Shown: positions 1 to 7,251, counted from the stretch's first letter. The stretch: DNA of 9,468 nucleotides from JACOTV01 sp964445135 (GCA_964445135.1 CAYUJW010000040.1:1-9468), one strand, 5' to 3'. The notes: a model not told the origin generated them from the letters alone. Translations and numbers: made by a program.

Positions 1-584
1 TTCTTATCAATCTGTCAAAAGGGCGATTGGGTGAAGAAAACTCAAACTTTCTCGGGCTCACCTTGATTCCGAAAATCCTGATGGCCGCTATGAGTCGTCA
101 AGAAATTCCAGAGCATTTGAGGCGCGACTTTTTCCTGTATGTTGATGAATTTCAAAACTTTGCCACTCCAGATTTTGCCACCATTTTGTCGGAAGCGCGA
201 AAGTATAAGCTAGCGCTCACCGTGGCAAATCAGTTTATTGGCCAGATTGATGAAGAGGTAAAAAATGCAATTTTTGGAAACGTTGGAACTCTCATGGCAT
301 TTCGCATGGGAGTGACTGACGCATCATATATGCAACGTGAATTTCAGCCAATATTTGGCGAGTCAGACCTCATCAATATTGAGCGATATCACATTTATAT
401 GAAAACAATTGTCCAGAATGAGCCGGTTCCACCATTTTCCGTCGACTTAACAAAAGATGTTGATCATATGAATGCGGTGGCCAATCCAAAGCTGGCACAA
501 GCAATCATTCAGCTTTCTCGACTAAAATATGGCAAGCCACGCGAGCTAGTTGAAGCCGAGATTGCAAAGCGAGCTAAGTTTTAA
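1..584 (+). CDS. TraG/VirD4-like type IV secretion/conjugation ATPase, C-terminal part
   Basis: This reading frame is open from the left edge (first full codon at 3), so only the last 193 residues or so are present and the true start lies outside the window. It opens with LINLSKGRLGEENS, a stretch typical of the TraM-recognition/TraG-VirD4 family of hexameric DNA-transfer ATPases. A Walker B motif, FLYVDEF, follows, with the Asp-Glu pair at nt 144-149. The later segments LALTVANQFIGQ and NVGTLMAFRMG fit the sensor region after Walker B in this family. The Walker A loop would be upstream and is not seen. Proteins of this family couple ATP hydrolysis at the inner membrane to moving DNA or protein through a type IV secretion channel. 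In Patescibacteria such genes are common outside obvious conjugative elements, so the substrate cannot be told. The gene ends in TAA, 97 nt before the next gene. Confidence 0.85.
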   Translation, partial: LINLSKGRLGEENSNFLGLTLIPKILMAAMSRQEIPEHLRRDFFLYVDEFQNFATPDFATILSEARKYKLALTVANQFIGQIDEEVKNAIFGNVGTLMAFRMGVTDASYMQREFQPIFGESDLINIERYHIYMKTIVQNEPVPPFSVDLTKDVDHMNAVANPKLAQAIIQLSRLKYGKPRELVEAEIAKRAKF

Positions 585-631
585 TTGGTAAGCGTGTTAT
601 TTTCTTGTTGAATATGTCTAGGCGCCCCGCG

Positions 632-660
632 TTGCAATGAGGGTCAAATAATGCTACAGT
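632..660 (+). promoter_or_regulatory. Predicted sigma-70-type promoter of the oxidoreductase
   Basis: TTGCAA (632-637) and TACAGT (655-660) are separated by 17 nt, and the -10 is preceded by TG one base upstream (TGCTACAGT, extended -10). Transcription would start near 667, leaving a leader of about 15 nt with no Shine-Dalgarno before the ATG at 682. Confidence 0.5.
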
Positions 661-681
661 AACATCTCACACACTTATATT

Positions 682-1419
682 ATGGGAATCCAAACTTATA
701 CTGCGCGCCTCATCTACACGAATAAACTGACGCCCGATGTGTATCAATTGGCATTTGAACTTCCTCCTGATCAAAACATTGTCTTTGAAGCAGGGCAATA
801 TATGATTATGTTTGTGCCGCAAGAAGGCGGGGTGCCACTTCGTAAACTCTACTCAATCGCGTCCCCGAGCTATCAAACAGGCGCATTTGATCTTTTGGTC
901 AAAACCATAGAAGGCGGGCGAGCATCAGAGTATGTGGCGCGCTTAAAAGAAGGTGAGACGGTGATGTTTCAAGGTCCAGCCGGCCGATTTGTTCTTGAAA
1001 AAAATGAGCGACCAAAGATGTTTTTGTGTACGGGAACTGGTATTGCGCCCATTCGAAGTATGATATTAACGGAGCTTTATAAGGGGCTCAAGACAGACTA
1101 CTATCTGTTTTGGGGCATTCGCCGCCGCGAGGATATATTTTTGGATGATGAATGGGAGATCTTGGCCGACCGAGACGAACACTTTCATTTTATGGTTTGT
1201 GCTTCGCGAGAACATGAGTCACCGACAAAAAGTAGTGTACCCATGCGTATCGATTTGCATGTCCAGGAAAAACTTCTTGAGCTACAAAAAGCAGGGCGAG
1301 ATTTGAACGAATTTGATTATTATATTTGTGGCGGCGTCCCAGTCATTGATGGATTTCGCCAGCAATTGTTGGACTTAAAAGTGGACAATAGTCACATCTA
1401 TTTTGAGAAGTTTATATAA
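682..1419 (+). CDS. FAD/NAD(P)H-dependent oxidoreductase, ferredoxin-NADP+ reductase superfamily
   Basis: The 245-residue product is a compact two-domain flavin reductase. Residues 1-105 form the FAD-binding barrel, with the RxYS flavin-binding motif at 54-58 (RKLYS), the phosphate-binding segment GGRASEYV at 78-85 and GPAGRF at 98-103. Residues 110-245 form the NAD(P)-binding domain, with CTGTGIAP at 116-123, FWGIRRREDI at 143-152 and YICGG at 214-218. It ends YFEKFI, in the usual position for an aromatic residue near the flavin. There is no 2Fe-2S ferredoxin domain and no Cys cluster, so electrons must pass to or from a separate partner, which is not encoded nearby. The protein is probably cytosolic. 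It should shuttle electrons between NAD(P)H and a small carrier or acceptor, but the acceptor cannot be read from sequence. The ATG at 682 is the first start and sits just below a good promoter. Confidence 0.88.
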   Translation: MGIQTYTARLIYTNKLTPDVYQLAFELPPDQNIVFEAGQYMIMFVPQEGGVPLRKLYSIASPSYQTGAFDLLVKTIEGGRASEYVARLKEGETVMFQGPAGRFVLEKNERPKMFLCTGTGIAPIRSMILTELYKGLKTDYYLFWGIRRREDIFLDDEWEILADRDEHFHFMVCASREHESPTKSSVPMRIDLHVQEKLLELQKAGRDLNEFDYYICGGVPVIDGFRQQLLDLKVDNSHIYFEKFI

Positions 1420-1454
1420 CCTTTGATTTGGACTTTTCAATCAAGCTAAATTTT

Positions 1455-1462
1455 GGTATCCT
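1455..1462 (+). promoter_or_regulatory. Possible extended -10 element upstream of the metallo-beta-lactamase-fold gene
   Basis: TATCCT at 1457-1462 is preceded by TGG (the T at 1454), giving TGGTATCCT. It ends 12 nt before the ATG at 1475, so transcripts would begin about 6 nt before the start codon. The best -35 candidate (TTTCAA, 1435-1440, 16-nt spacer) is poor. The element is offered mainly because the same arrangement recurs at other genes in the window. Confidence 0.3.
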
Positions 1463-1474
1463 TCAACTGAATCT

Positions 1475-1969
1475 ATGAATATTAAATATCTCGGACACTC
1501 AAGTTTTTATCTCAAGACTAAAGAAGCAAAGGTGGTAACTGACCCATTTACCTCTGAAATCGGGCTTACCATGCCTAAAGTTGAAGCAGATATTGTCACC
1601 ATATCGCACTCACATTCAGATCACAATAATCTGGATGCGATAACGGGCGACTACTTGACGGTTGACTGGCCGGGCGACTTTGAAAAGCAGAATGTGCGTA
1701 TTCGTGGAATTGCNNNNNNNNNNNNNNNNNNNNNNNNNNNNNNNNNNNNNNNNNNNNNNNNNNNNNNNNNNNNNNNNNNNNNNNNNNNNNNNNNNNNNNN
1801 NNNNNNNNNNNNNCGACCTGAGTTGAAACAAGAAACATATGGGCAGCTTGCAGACATTGAAGCATTTTTAAAAGAATATGGAGCTGTTGATGCGCCCCGC
1901 ATGGATCAGTTGACGATCAAAAAAGAAGATTTGACTGAAGAGCGACGTGTCATTGTGCTCACTTCCTAA
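1475..1969 (+). CDS. Metallo-beta-lactamase-fold hydrolase, UlaG-like, interrupted by a 100-N gap
   Basis: The N-terminal 79 residues match the Lactamase_B_3/UlaG-like branch of the metallo-beta-lactamase fold: an opening MNIKYLGHSSF strand, TDPF at 22-25, and the zinc-binding HSHSDH motif at 45-50. A 100-N gap (1714-1813) then removes the middle. The frame resumes at RPELKQET and ends in TAA at 1967-1969. The post-gap frame matches the pre-gap frame only if the true gap is a multiple of three plus one. Relatives are usually about 210-220 residues, so I infer that about 85 codons are missing rather than the 33 the Ns suggest. The lost part should hold the second half of the metal site. These proteins are cytosolic, probably metal-dependent hydrolases, and mostly of unknown substrate. 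The gene lies 55 nt after the reductase and 88 nt before dnaB, on the same strand. Confidence 0.78.
   Translation: MNIKYLGHSSFYLKTKEAKVVTDPFTSEIGLTMPKVEADIVTISHSHSDHNNLDAITGDYLTVDWPGDFEKQNVRIRGIXXXXXXXXXXXXXXXXXXXXXXXXXXXXXXXXXXRPELKQETYGQLADIEAFLKEYGAVDAPRMDQLTIKKEDLTEERRVIVLTS
1714..1813. other. Assembly gap (100 N) inside the metallo-beta-lactamase-fold gene
   Basis: There are exactly 100 undetermined bases. Two other gaps in the window have the same length, so this is probably a fixed placeholder and not a measured distance. Confidence 0.95.
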
Positions 1970-2057
1970 TTCGACCAACATAAACACAAGGGCAGGAGGG
2001 CGCGCGCACTTTTAACCAGAGAAATGCGGGCATGAATCCCATCAAAATAGACACATT

Positions 2058-3404
2058 ATGGCAATTACAAGCGACGCACTGAAAGTACCGCCACATGACA
2101 CTCAAGCTGAGCAGTCGGTTTTGGGCGCCGTATTGATCGACCCGTCCGCCATTCATTTGGTCATCAATTTTCTCAAGTCAGACCACTTCTATCATCCTGA
2201 CCACCGCCATATTTATTCGGCCATGATCAGCCTGTTTGAGCAACAACAGCCAATTGATGTGGTGACCTTGAAAAACCAGCTGAAAAAAGACCCAAGCGGC
2301 AAGAATCTCAGCAACCCGAACACTCTTGCCGACTTGATCAACATCGTACCAACCTCAGCATACGTTGAGCATTATGGGCGCATCGTCAAAGACAATTACA
2401 CCAAACGTCGACTGATTGAGCTTTCAAGTCGCACCATTGAGCGCGCATTTGATGGGGAAGATGAGACAAAAAATATGCTCGATCACGCCGAGATGGAAAT
2501 ATTTAGCCTCTCACAGGAGCAGTCACAACAAGACTTTATTGAGCTCAAGGAAGTGCTGACTGAGAGCTTGGATCGACTTGAGGAGTTTAAGATTCATGGC
2601 GGAGAGTTTCGCGGTATTCCAACAGGATATACGGATCTTGATCGCAAGCTATCAGGTCTTCACCCTTCAAACCTCCTTATTCTTGCGGCCCGCCCGGGAA
2701 TTGGTAAAACTTCATTTGCCTTAAATATTGCCCTCAATGCCGCACTTCAAAGCAATGCGGCGGTTGGATTTTTCTCACTTGAAATGAGCAAAGAGGAGCT
2801 AGTTGACCGTCTATTAGTGGGACATGCAGATATCGATGCATGGAAGCTAAAAACCGGTAAGCTATCAACTGAAGATTATGAAAAACTCACAGAGGCCATG
2901 GGAGACTTGTCAAACGCTCAGATATTTATCGATGATACTCCCGGCATCTCAATTCTTGAGATGCGCACCAAAGCTCGCCGGCTAAAATTAGAGCATAATT
3001 TAAAACTCCTCTTTGTTGATTATTTGCAACTAGCTGACGCTGGAAAACGCTTTGAGTCGCGTGTGCAAGAAGTGTCGCACGTTTCGCAGGGATTAAAAAA
3101 CTTAGCGCGTGAACTCAAGATTCCAGTTGTTGCACTGTCGCAGTTGTCACGAGCTGTGGAGCAGCGTGGTACCAAAAAGCCACAGCTTGCTGATCTTCGC
3201 GAATCAGGAGCAATTGAGCAAGATGCAGACGTGGTAATGTTTATCTACTCAGAAGATGATCAAGACGATCTATTGGACGAGTCAAAGCGAACAGTCAAGC
3301 TGTCAATTGCCAAACATCGTGCTGGGGCGACCGGAGAAATTGATCTTATCTTCCGCGGTGACCGCGTCAAATTCTACAGCGTGGATCACGCGCATACAAT
3401 TTAG
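2058..3404 (+). CDS. dnaB: Replicative DNA helicase DnaB
   Basis: This complete 448-residue DnaB is the hexameric helicase that unwinds DNA ahead of the replication fork and recruits primase. The N-terminal domain (about 10-115) begins PPHDTQAEQSVLGA, the usual DnaB opening. A linker follows at about 160-185. The RecA-like motor starts at GIPTGYTDLD (186-195) and has Walker A ARPGIGKTS (211-219), the catalytic Glu in SLEMS (Glu242), Walker B LLFVDY (317-322), ALSQLSR (359-365), LADLRESGAIEQDADVV (377-393) and the arginine-finger loop KHRAGATG (419-426). All key residues are present and there is no intein. Length is normal for the family. No Shine-Dalgarno precedes the ATG. The nearest AGGAGG, at 1994-1999, is too far upstream to serve it. 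The gene may be read together with the gene 88 nt upstream. A minus-strand operon converges on it across a gap. Confidence 0.97.
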   Translation: MAITSDALKVPPHDTQAEQSVLGAVLIDPSAIHLVINFLKSDHFYHPDHRHIYSAMISLFEQQQPIDVVTLKNQLKKDPSGKNLSNPNTLADLINIVPTSAYVEHYGRIVKDNYTKRRLIELSSRTIERAFDGEDETKNMLDHAEMEIFSLSQEQSQQDFIELKEVLTESLDRLEEFKIHGGEFRGIPTGYTDLDRKLSGLHPSNLLILAARPGIGKTSFALNIALNAALQSNAAVGFFSLEMSKEELVDRLLVGHADIDAWKLKTGKLSTEDYEKLTEAMGDLSNAQIFIDDTPGISILEMRTKARRLKLEHNLKLLFVDYLQLADAGKRFESRVQEVSHVSQGLKNLARELKIPVVALSQLSRAVEQRGTKKPQLADLRESGAIEQDADVVMFIYSEDDQDDLLDESKRTVKLSIAKHRAGATGEIDLIFRGDRVKFYSVDHAHTI

Positions 3405-3422
3405 TTGAAAGGTTTACGGGTT

Positions 3423-3522
3423 NNNNNNNNNNNNNNNNNNNNNNNNNNNNNNNNNNNNNNNNNNNNNNNNNNNNNNNNNNNNNNNNNNNNNNNNNNNNNN
3501 NNNNNNNNNNNNNNNNNNNNNN
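3423..3522. other. Assembly gap (100 N) between dnaB and the small exported protein
   Basis: There are exactly 100 undetermined bases starting 18 nt after the dnaB stop. The gap removes the C-terminus of the minus-strand gene starting at 3650 and any terminator between the converging genes. Its true length is unknown. Confidence 0.95.
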
Positions 3523-3650
3523 TCTGCCATCTTTTGAGTGCTCGTGTTGAGCGATCCAAACAATCGTGTGCGCCCATCATACTGCTGATATGCGTATGAC
3601 GCGGCAACCACTAATGCCGCGATAAATAGAAGTGAGCGAATAGTTTTCAT
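3523..3650 (-). CDS. Small membrane-anchored or exported protein, C-terminus lost in gap
   Basis: The visible 42 residues start MKTIRSLLFIAALVV. A short basic N-terminus is followed by a hydrophobic segment (about 5-20) and then a polar stretch (QQYDGRTRLFGSLNTS). This reads as an uncleaved anchor or signal peptide with an outside domain. The 100-N gap cuts the rest. In the nominal frame a stop follows just past the gap, but this depends on an unknown gap length. The start is 30 nt after the stop of the PilX-like gene on the same strand, so it is probably the third gene of the pilus operon. I do not recognise a family. Pilin-like and periplasmic accessory proteins are both possible. Confidence 0.6.
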
Positions 3651-3680
3651 GAGTAAATTGTGCGCCGGTTTTACAATCTG

Positions 3681-4481
3681 TCACCACACAATCCCAAATA
3701 GGTCAGCGGGAACTTGTGGATAGGTTTTGAACACTTGAACTTTCTTGGTAACGCTTGTTTGAGTGGTGGCCTCTGATGTTATGTTATAGCCTTGGGACGG
3801 AAAGCTTGTTGACGCACGATAAAAATGAAGCTTAGTCGACCCATAGAGGGTCTTCACCAGTATGAGCTTGGTGTCTGATGCGATGTCTGATGAGGGGATG
3901 GTGTATGAACGGCTAAATTGTGACGCATCGCCGGCCGTTGATGGACAGCCTGCGGTGCCGCTTGTGGCGTTTGCAATGCGCCCCTGCGGGTCAACTGCGT
4001 GGCGGATAATGGTGTTTGTAGTTGAGTTGCCTTTGATAAGCGCGATATCAAGTGCGGGAATGGAGGCGCCTGTTGCAAAGCAAATCACCACATTTTCAGC
4101 AGTTGATGTGCCAAAGACCGGTGGAACTCCTGCCGTGTATGTTCCCATGTAGAACGTATATTGCTCATCTTGAATGAGAGACGGCGAAGTAAATGTATTG
4201 GCGCTACTTGAGGTGGTGATGGTTGCTCCGCCTGAGATCCCGGAAAATGAGGAGAGTGAGCCCGCACCCATTGTTTGTTGACTATTGTTTTGTAAAGCGG
4301 CCCGAACACCGGCTTCTGCGGCGGCCAACGCCCGCTGACTATCGTCTTCAAGTTTTGAGGTTTGTGTCCCGGTTCGTGCATTAAATATTGCAACAAGCCC
4401 AATAGAGAGAGAAACGGCAAGCACCATGACCATGATGAGTAAAACCTGTCCACTGCGTGTCGCGTCTTGCATATGTTTCAT
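3681..4481 (-). CDS. PilX-like minor pilin / type IV pilus assembly protein
   Basis: The 266-residue product has the layout of PilX-type minor pilins. A short polar N-terminus ends in Gly11, followed by an unbroken hydrophobic helix (12-34, GQVLLIMVMV...) and then the family signature RALAAAEAGVRAAL at 50-63. The rest is a Ser/Thr-rich, beta-strand-like outside domain with two Cys and a C-terminus ending GIVW. PilX proteins sit in the inner membrane and enter type IV pili or pseudopili as minor or priming subunits. The Glu usual at position +5 after the prepilin peptidase Gly is replaced by a hydrophobic residue, as often happens in PilX-like proteins. A second ATG (residue 4, at 4472) is also possible. 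The gene starts only 6 nt after the stop of the large surface-protein gene, without a Shine-Dalgarno, which points to co-transcription and probable coupled translation. Confidence 0.8.
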   Translation of the reverse strand: MKHMQDATRSGQVLLIMVMVLAVSLSIGLVAIFNARTGTQTSKLEDDSQRALAAAEAGVRAALQNNSQQTMGAGSLSSFSGISGGATITTSSSANTFTSPSLIQDEQYTFYMGTYTAGVPPVFGTSTAENVVICFATGASIPALDIALIKGNSTTNTIIRHAVDPQGRIANATSGTAGCPSTAGDASQFSRSYTIPSSDIASDTKLILVKTLYGSTKLHFYRASTSFPSQGYNITSEATTQTSVTKKVQVFKTYPQVPADLFGIVW

Positions 4482-4487
4482 AAATTA

Positions 4488-6512
4488 TTATTGGATTTGA
4501 CGATATTCTGTCTTTGAATTTGATAACGGCTCAAGAAGCGTGATGTATATGGAAGGATCGGCTTGAATAAACACAGACGGCATCAAGTCGTTATCAGTGC
4601 GAGCACGTCGCGTCATATCAATGGTATTGCTTGAAGAAATTCCGCCAATTATTGAAAGCGGAGTGGTTGAGGTTCCTCCACTTGCCGTGGTTAGATGTAT
4701 GCGTTGTGCGCTCAGCAAGGCCTTAACTGTTGAAACACTATCATCAACATGTATGGTGTCGGCAAACAGGGCGACATTGCCCGTTGCAAGCGCGAGGTTT
4801 TGACTCACTCTTGCCGTCCCCTGAGTCATCAACACAACATTTTTCCCGTTCAGTGCAGCAATTGCACTGCTGTCGAGGGTGATGTTTCCGGAGACCAAAA
4901 ATATGCCGCTTGTGGCGCTTGTGAATGCAGAATCCGTGAGGCTGCTAATTGTAGTTACCGTTTTTGCGCCACGCGCATATTTGATAAATGATGTGCCAAC
5001 AAATTGAGTGGCGTTATATGTATAGCTTGAGGATCGCCAACCTCTTGATGAAATGCCGCCATTGCTCGCAGACGATAGGCCTGCATTTTGTGTACCATTG
5101 CTGACGACAACTCCAACCCCCGTGTTATTTGCTCCACTTGACCCCTGATTAAAATAATCGTCTCCGGTGTCGTTTGCATCAAATGGCAAGTGTCCTGCTG
5201 GAAATGGCGAATTGATCCCACTTTGCGTATAAACAGACATATTTTTTACCTTAAAAAACGAGGCGGCAAGATCAGAATTTACGTAAAGTGGAGCTGTGCC
5301 GCTTGTGGTCCTTGACTGATTTGCATCAAGCTGGGGAGTAAACACATTGCTGCAACTGCCGGGTGTTGCGCAGTTTCCATTACACCCATAAACGGATGCG
5401 CCACCTGACATAGCCAGATTGAATGCTTGTTGCGGATTGGGATTATAGTTCACATTGTCAAGCGTCACCGTGCAGGAGAAGTTGGTGACATTGCCCGCGG
5501 CAGCCGTGGTGGTGCAGCTTGAGCTGTACCCATTGGCATTTGGGGTCAGTGTCAAACTTCCCATAAAGCGATTGGGAAGTCCGCTATTGCAGGTTGCGGC
5601 CGCAGAAACTGAAACAATACGTTGATTTACCGCGCCTGAAAACACCGCTTGTGCATAGGGGACTTTGGTGTAGGTCGCATCAGGCGCACACTGTGCATCC
5701 CAGGTTCCGCCCATATCATACTCAGCACAAACCCTTACGTAATATTGTTGATTATTTTTGACGATATTTGTGGCAACGGAGTCGCCCGTTGTGCTGTACC
5801 AATTAACAGTTTTTGCACGTACAACATTCACAACGCTCCCGGTGAATGTTGGGCTGCTGGAAATATACACATGGTATCTGGTGTTGCCAGAGCTAAAAAC
5901 AGAAGAAGCAGGTGGTGTCCATTGAACTCTCACATTATATGTTTGAATGGTAGTCCCGCCATTTGCATCATCTTCCAACATATTCACCCCGGTTGGTTTT
6001 TGATTCACGTCAGGAGTGGGTGTTGGGGTGATACAGCTTGAGACATCTGGGGTACAGGCTGAGTCGATACAAACGACATATTTGAGGTTACCCGAATTAT
6101 CGCGAAACAAGACTCCGGGCCTGTTTCCACTTCGAAGAGCAATGACGGTGTCTTGATTTGATACGCCACCCGTATTAACGCGATTAATAGTGGTGGTTCC
6201 GGAGCAGGTGCTGTCATTGCAGCGGGCAACATACAAATCGGCAGTGGCGCCACTTCTGAAGTATGACATCACGGGAATTCCGTCTGTCCCAACGGCCAGA
6301 GAGATGCGACCGGTGTTTGAGGTGTTGCTGTCGATAGTGCGAATTACATTTCCCGAATTACACGCTTCATTGCCGCAAAGAACGAGCTTGATGGTGCCGT
6401 TTTTGTTGTATGCAACGGCAGGCGTGCCGTTTGAGCGAAGAACGGCTGGAGTATAGGAGTTGTTGACTCCACCTGCATCAACCGTGGTCTCTGAACCATT
6501 TGAGCAGTTGGT
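4488..6512 (-). CDS. Large exported Cys-rich repeat protein of the pilus operon, C-terminal fragment
   Basis: This is the 674-residue continuation, after a gap, of the gene starting near 7144. In order it holds: the end of one Cx4C repeat and three full ones (residues 1-157 after the gap); a TPTPTP linker (162-167); a fibronectin-III-like domain (about 172-285, with VRVQWTPP and YYVRVCAEY); a Cys-rich beta domain (290-390, with Cys at 308, 333, 347, 377, 381 and 387); and a Ser/Thr/Asn/Gly-rich region. The C-terminal 140 residues have a repetitive strand pattern (GIFLVSGNITL, KNVVLMTQGT, GNVALFADTI, LSIIGGI) and end YRQIQ. That tail resembles the outside domains of PilX-like and autotransporter-like proteins in Patescibacteria, by recollection of such proteins and not by a search. 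The likely role is a surface adhesin or pilus tip subunit. The stop (TAA) is 6 nt before the pilin gene. Confidence 0.75.
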   Translation of the reverse strand, partial: TNCSNGSETTVDAGGVNNSYTPAVLRSNGTPAVAYNKNGTIKLVLCGNEACNSGNVIRTIDSNTSNTGRISLAVGTDGIPVMSYFRSGATADLYVARCNDSTCSGTTTINRVNTGGVSNQDTVIALRSGNRPGVLFRDNSGNLKYVVCIDSACTPDVSSCITPTPTPDVNQKPTGVNMLEDDANGGTTIQTYNVRVQWTPPASSVFSSGNTRYHVYISSSPTFTGSVVNVVRAKTVNWYSTTGDSVATNIVKNNQQYYVRVCAEYDMGGTWDAQCAPDATYTKVPYAQAVFSGAVNQRIVSVSAAATCNSGLPNRFMGSLTLTPNANGYSSSCTTTAAAGNVTNFSCTVTLDNVNYNPNPQQAFNLAMSGGASVYGCNGNCATPGSCSNVFTPQLDANQSRTTSGTAPLYVNSDLAASFFKVKNMSVYTQSGINSPFPAGHLPFDANDTGDDYFNQGSSGANNTGVGVVVSNGTQNAGLSSASNGGISSRGWRSSSYTYNATQFVGTSFIKYARGAKTVTTISSLTDSAFTSATSGIFLVSGNITLDSSAIAALNGKNVVLMTQGTARVSQNLALATGNVALFADTIHVDDSVSTVKALLSAQRIHLTTASGGTSTTPLSIIGGISSSNTIDMTRRARTDNDLMPSVFIQADPSIYITLLEPLSNSKTEYRQIQ

Positions 6513-6991
6513 NNNNNNNNNNNNNNNNNNNNNNNNNNNNNNNNNNNNNNNNNNNNNNNNNNNNNNNNNNNNNNNNNNNNNNNNNNNNNNNNNNNNNNNN
6601 NNNNNNNNNNNNACGAACGAAGCGTTGCCCCATCGTAGACACTTGATGTTGAGGTGCAACTAGAATTATTACAGGCAGCAAACTTCTCTTGATTCCCACC
6701 TGAACTGCTAAAATGAGTGATGAGTGGATTATTGTTGCTCTGCAATATGGTCGCAATGCCATAATCCGCAATTGCTGCGCCCCAGTCAGGTTGGCCAGCT
6801 CCTGGAGTCGAGGGGGTGTTGCTGGCGACGGGACTACAGGTGTCGTTTACACACTTGACGCCTCGCGCCGAATTGCCGACAAAAAATGAGGCAAAAGGTC
6901 GGTTATCGCTTCCAATATCCAAATCAATGGCAAATGCATTCGCGGAGGCTGAGGTCCCGCTGGCGATGGTTACAATGTTGTGAGTTCCTGC
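6054..6991 (-). repeat. Protein-level tandem repeats of about 50 residues, each ending in Cx4C
   Basis: Five complete Cx4C pairs are encoded at 6836-6853, 6656-6673, 6360-6377, 6204-6221 and 6054-6071. The second Cys of a sixth is at 6504-6506, just past the gap. Copies follow the plan P-V-x-x-[YF]...G-x-L-x-V-x-x-C-x4-C. The spacing is 50-52 residues in the three clean copies and 60 between the first two. The copies have diverged in DNA sequence. Similar repeats occur in predicted beta-propeller surface proteins. The propeller reading is an inference. Confidence 0.75.
6513..6612. other. Assembly gap (100 N) inside the large surface-protein gene
   Basis: The two halves of the gene lie in different frames across these 100 N. 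The left-over base at 6613 and the codon boundary at 6512 require a true gap length of 3n+2. The gap falls in the repeat array, a place where assemblers often fail. Confidence 0.95.
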
Positions 6992-7144
6992 GCACTGAGC
7001 GAGCGCTTGTTGGGGTTGTGGGGCCAGGTTAAATCGGGAAAGCGCAGCCCATGTGAAAGCTGCCAGCAAAACAAGAAGTACCTTCAGACGAATGGTGCGT
7101 AGACGCTTCATATAATCAACAAACATTGCACGCAAAATGCGCAC
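6613..7144 (-). CDS. Large exported Cys-rich repeat protein of the pilus operon, N-terminal fragment
   Basis: This is the first part of the gene continued at 4488-6512, with 177 residues before the gap. Counting from the longest start (GTG at 7144), there is a basic stretch (KRLRTIRLK), a hydrophobic core (about 20-36) and a probable signal peptidase site after ALA in QQALAQCAG (46-53), so the mature protein is outside the cytoplasm. Two repeats ending in Cx4C follow (Cys98/103 and Cys158/163). The start is uncertain. GTG 7144 would be leaderless under the predicted promoter, while ATG at 7126 or 7111 gives a shorter n-region. The ATG at 7111 gives the most standard signal peptide. Coordinates show the longest reading. 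The gene heads the pilus operon. Its product is most likely a surface-exposed adhesin or pilus-associated subunit. No enzymatic motif is seen. Confidence 0.75.
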
Positions 7145-7150
7145 AATTTC

Positions 7151-7179
7151 AGAGTATCAAACTACGTCTTCTGGTGCAA
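7151..7179 (-). promoter_or_regulatory. Predicted promoter of the minus-strand pilus operon
   Basis: On the minus strand, TTGCAC (7179-7174), a 17-nt spacer and TACTCT (7156-7151) with an upstream TG (TGATACTCT) form a good extended -10 promoter. Transcription should start near 7144, exactly at the first possible start codon (GTG). Confidence 0.5.
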
Positions 7180-7223
7180 GTGCGCACCGTGGGCATGAGT
7201 GGTAAAGTTTAGACGAAATAGGC

Positions 7224-7251
7224 TTGAAAAATAGCTACTATAGGTTATAAT
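7224..7251 (+). promoter_or_regulatory. Predicted promoter of the acyltransferase gene
   Basis: TTGAAA (7224-7229) and a perfect TATAAT (7246-7251) are separated by 16 nt. The -10 ends 12 nt before the ATG at 7264, predicting a leader of about 6 nt, too short for a Shine-Dalgarno. It lies back to back with the pilus-operon promoter in a 119-nt divergent intergenic region. Confidence 0.65.

Noticed and set aside
1423..1444. Inverted repeat TTGATT/AATCAA after the oxidoreductase stop as a terminator
   Set aside because: The stem is only 6 AT-rich base pairs with a 10-nt loop and has no proper T-tract, and a possible promoter for the next gene follows directly.
1994..1999. AGGAGG Shine-Dalgarno-like sequence upstream of dnaB
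   Set aside because: It lies 58 nt before the dnaB ATG and no usable start codon with a lasting ORF is at the right distance, so it is probably chance in a G-rich patch.
3405..3599. Plus-strand ORF running through the gap after dnaB
   Set aside because: Most of it is N, and the readable part is the reverse strand of the small exported protein, which has a clear signal-anchor sequence.
3854..6253. Several long ORFs on both strands overlapping the pilin and surface-protein genes
   Set aside because: They show no family motifs and are low-complexity shadows of Ser/Thr-rich coding sequence in other frames.
7141..7144. Lipoprotein lipobox at LAQC in the large surface protein
   Set aside because: The residue before the Cys is Gln, which does not fit the Gly/Ala/Ser rule. 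A signal peptidase I site after ALA explains the region better.
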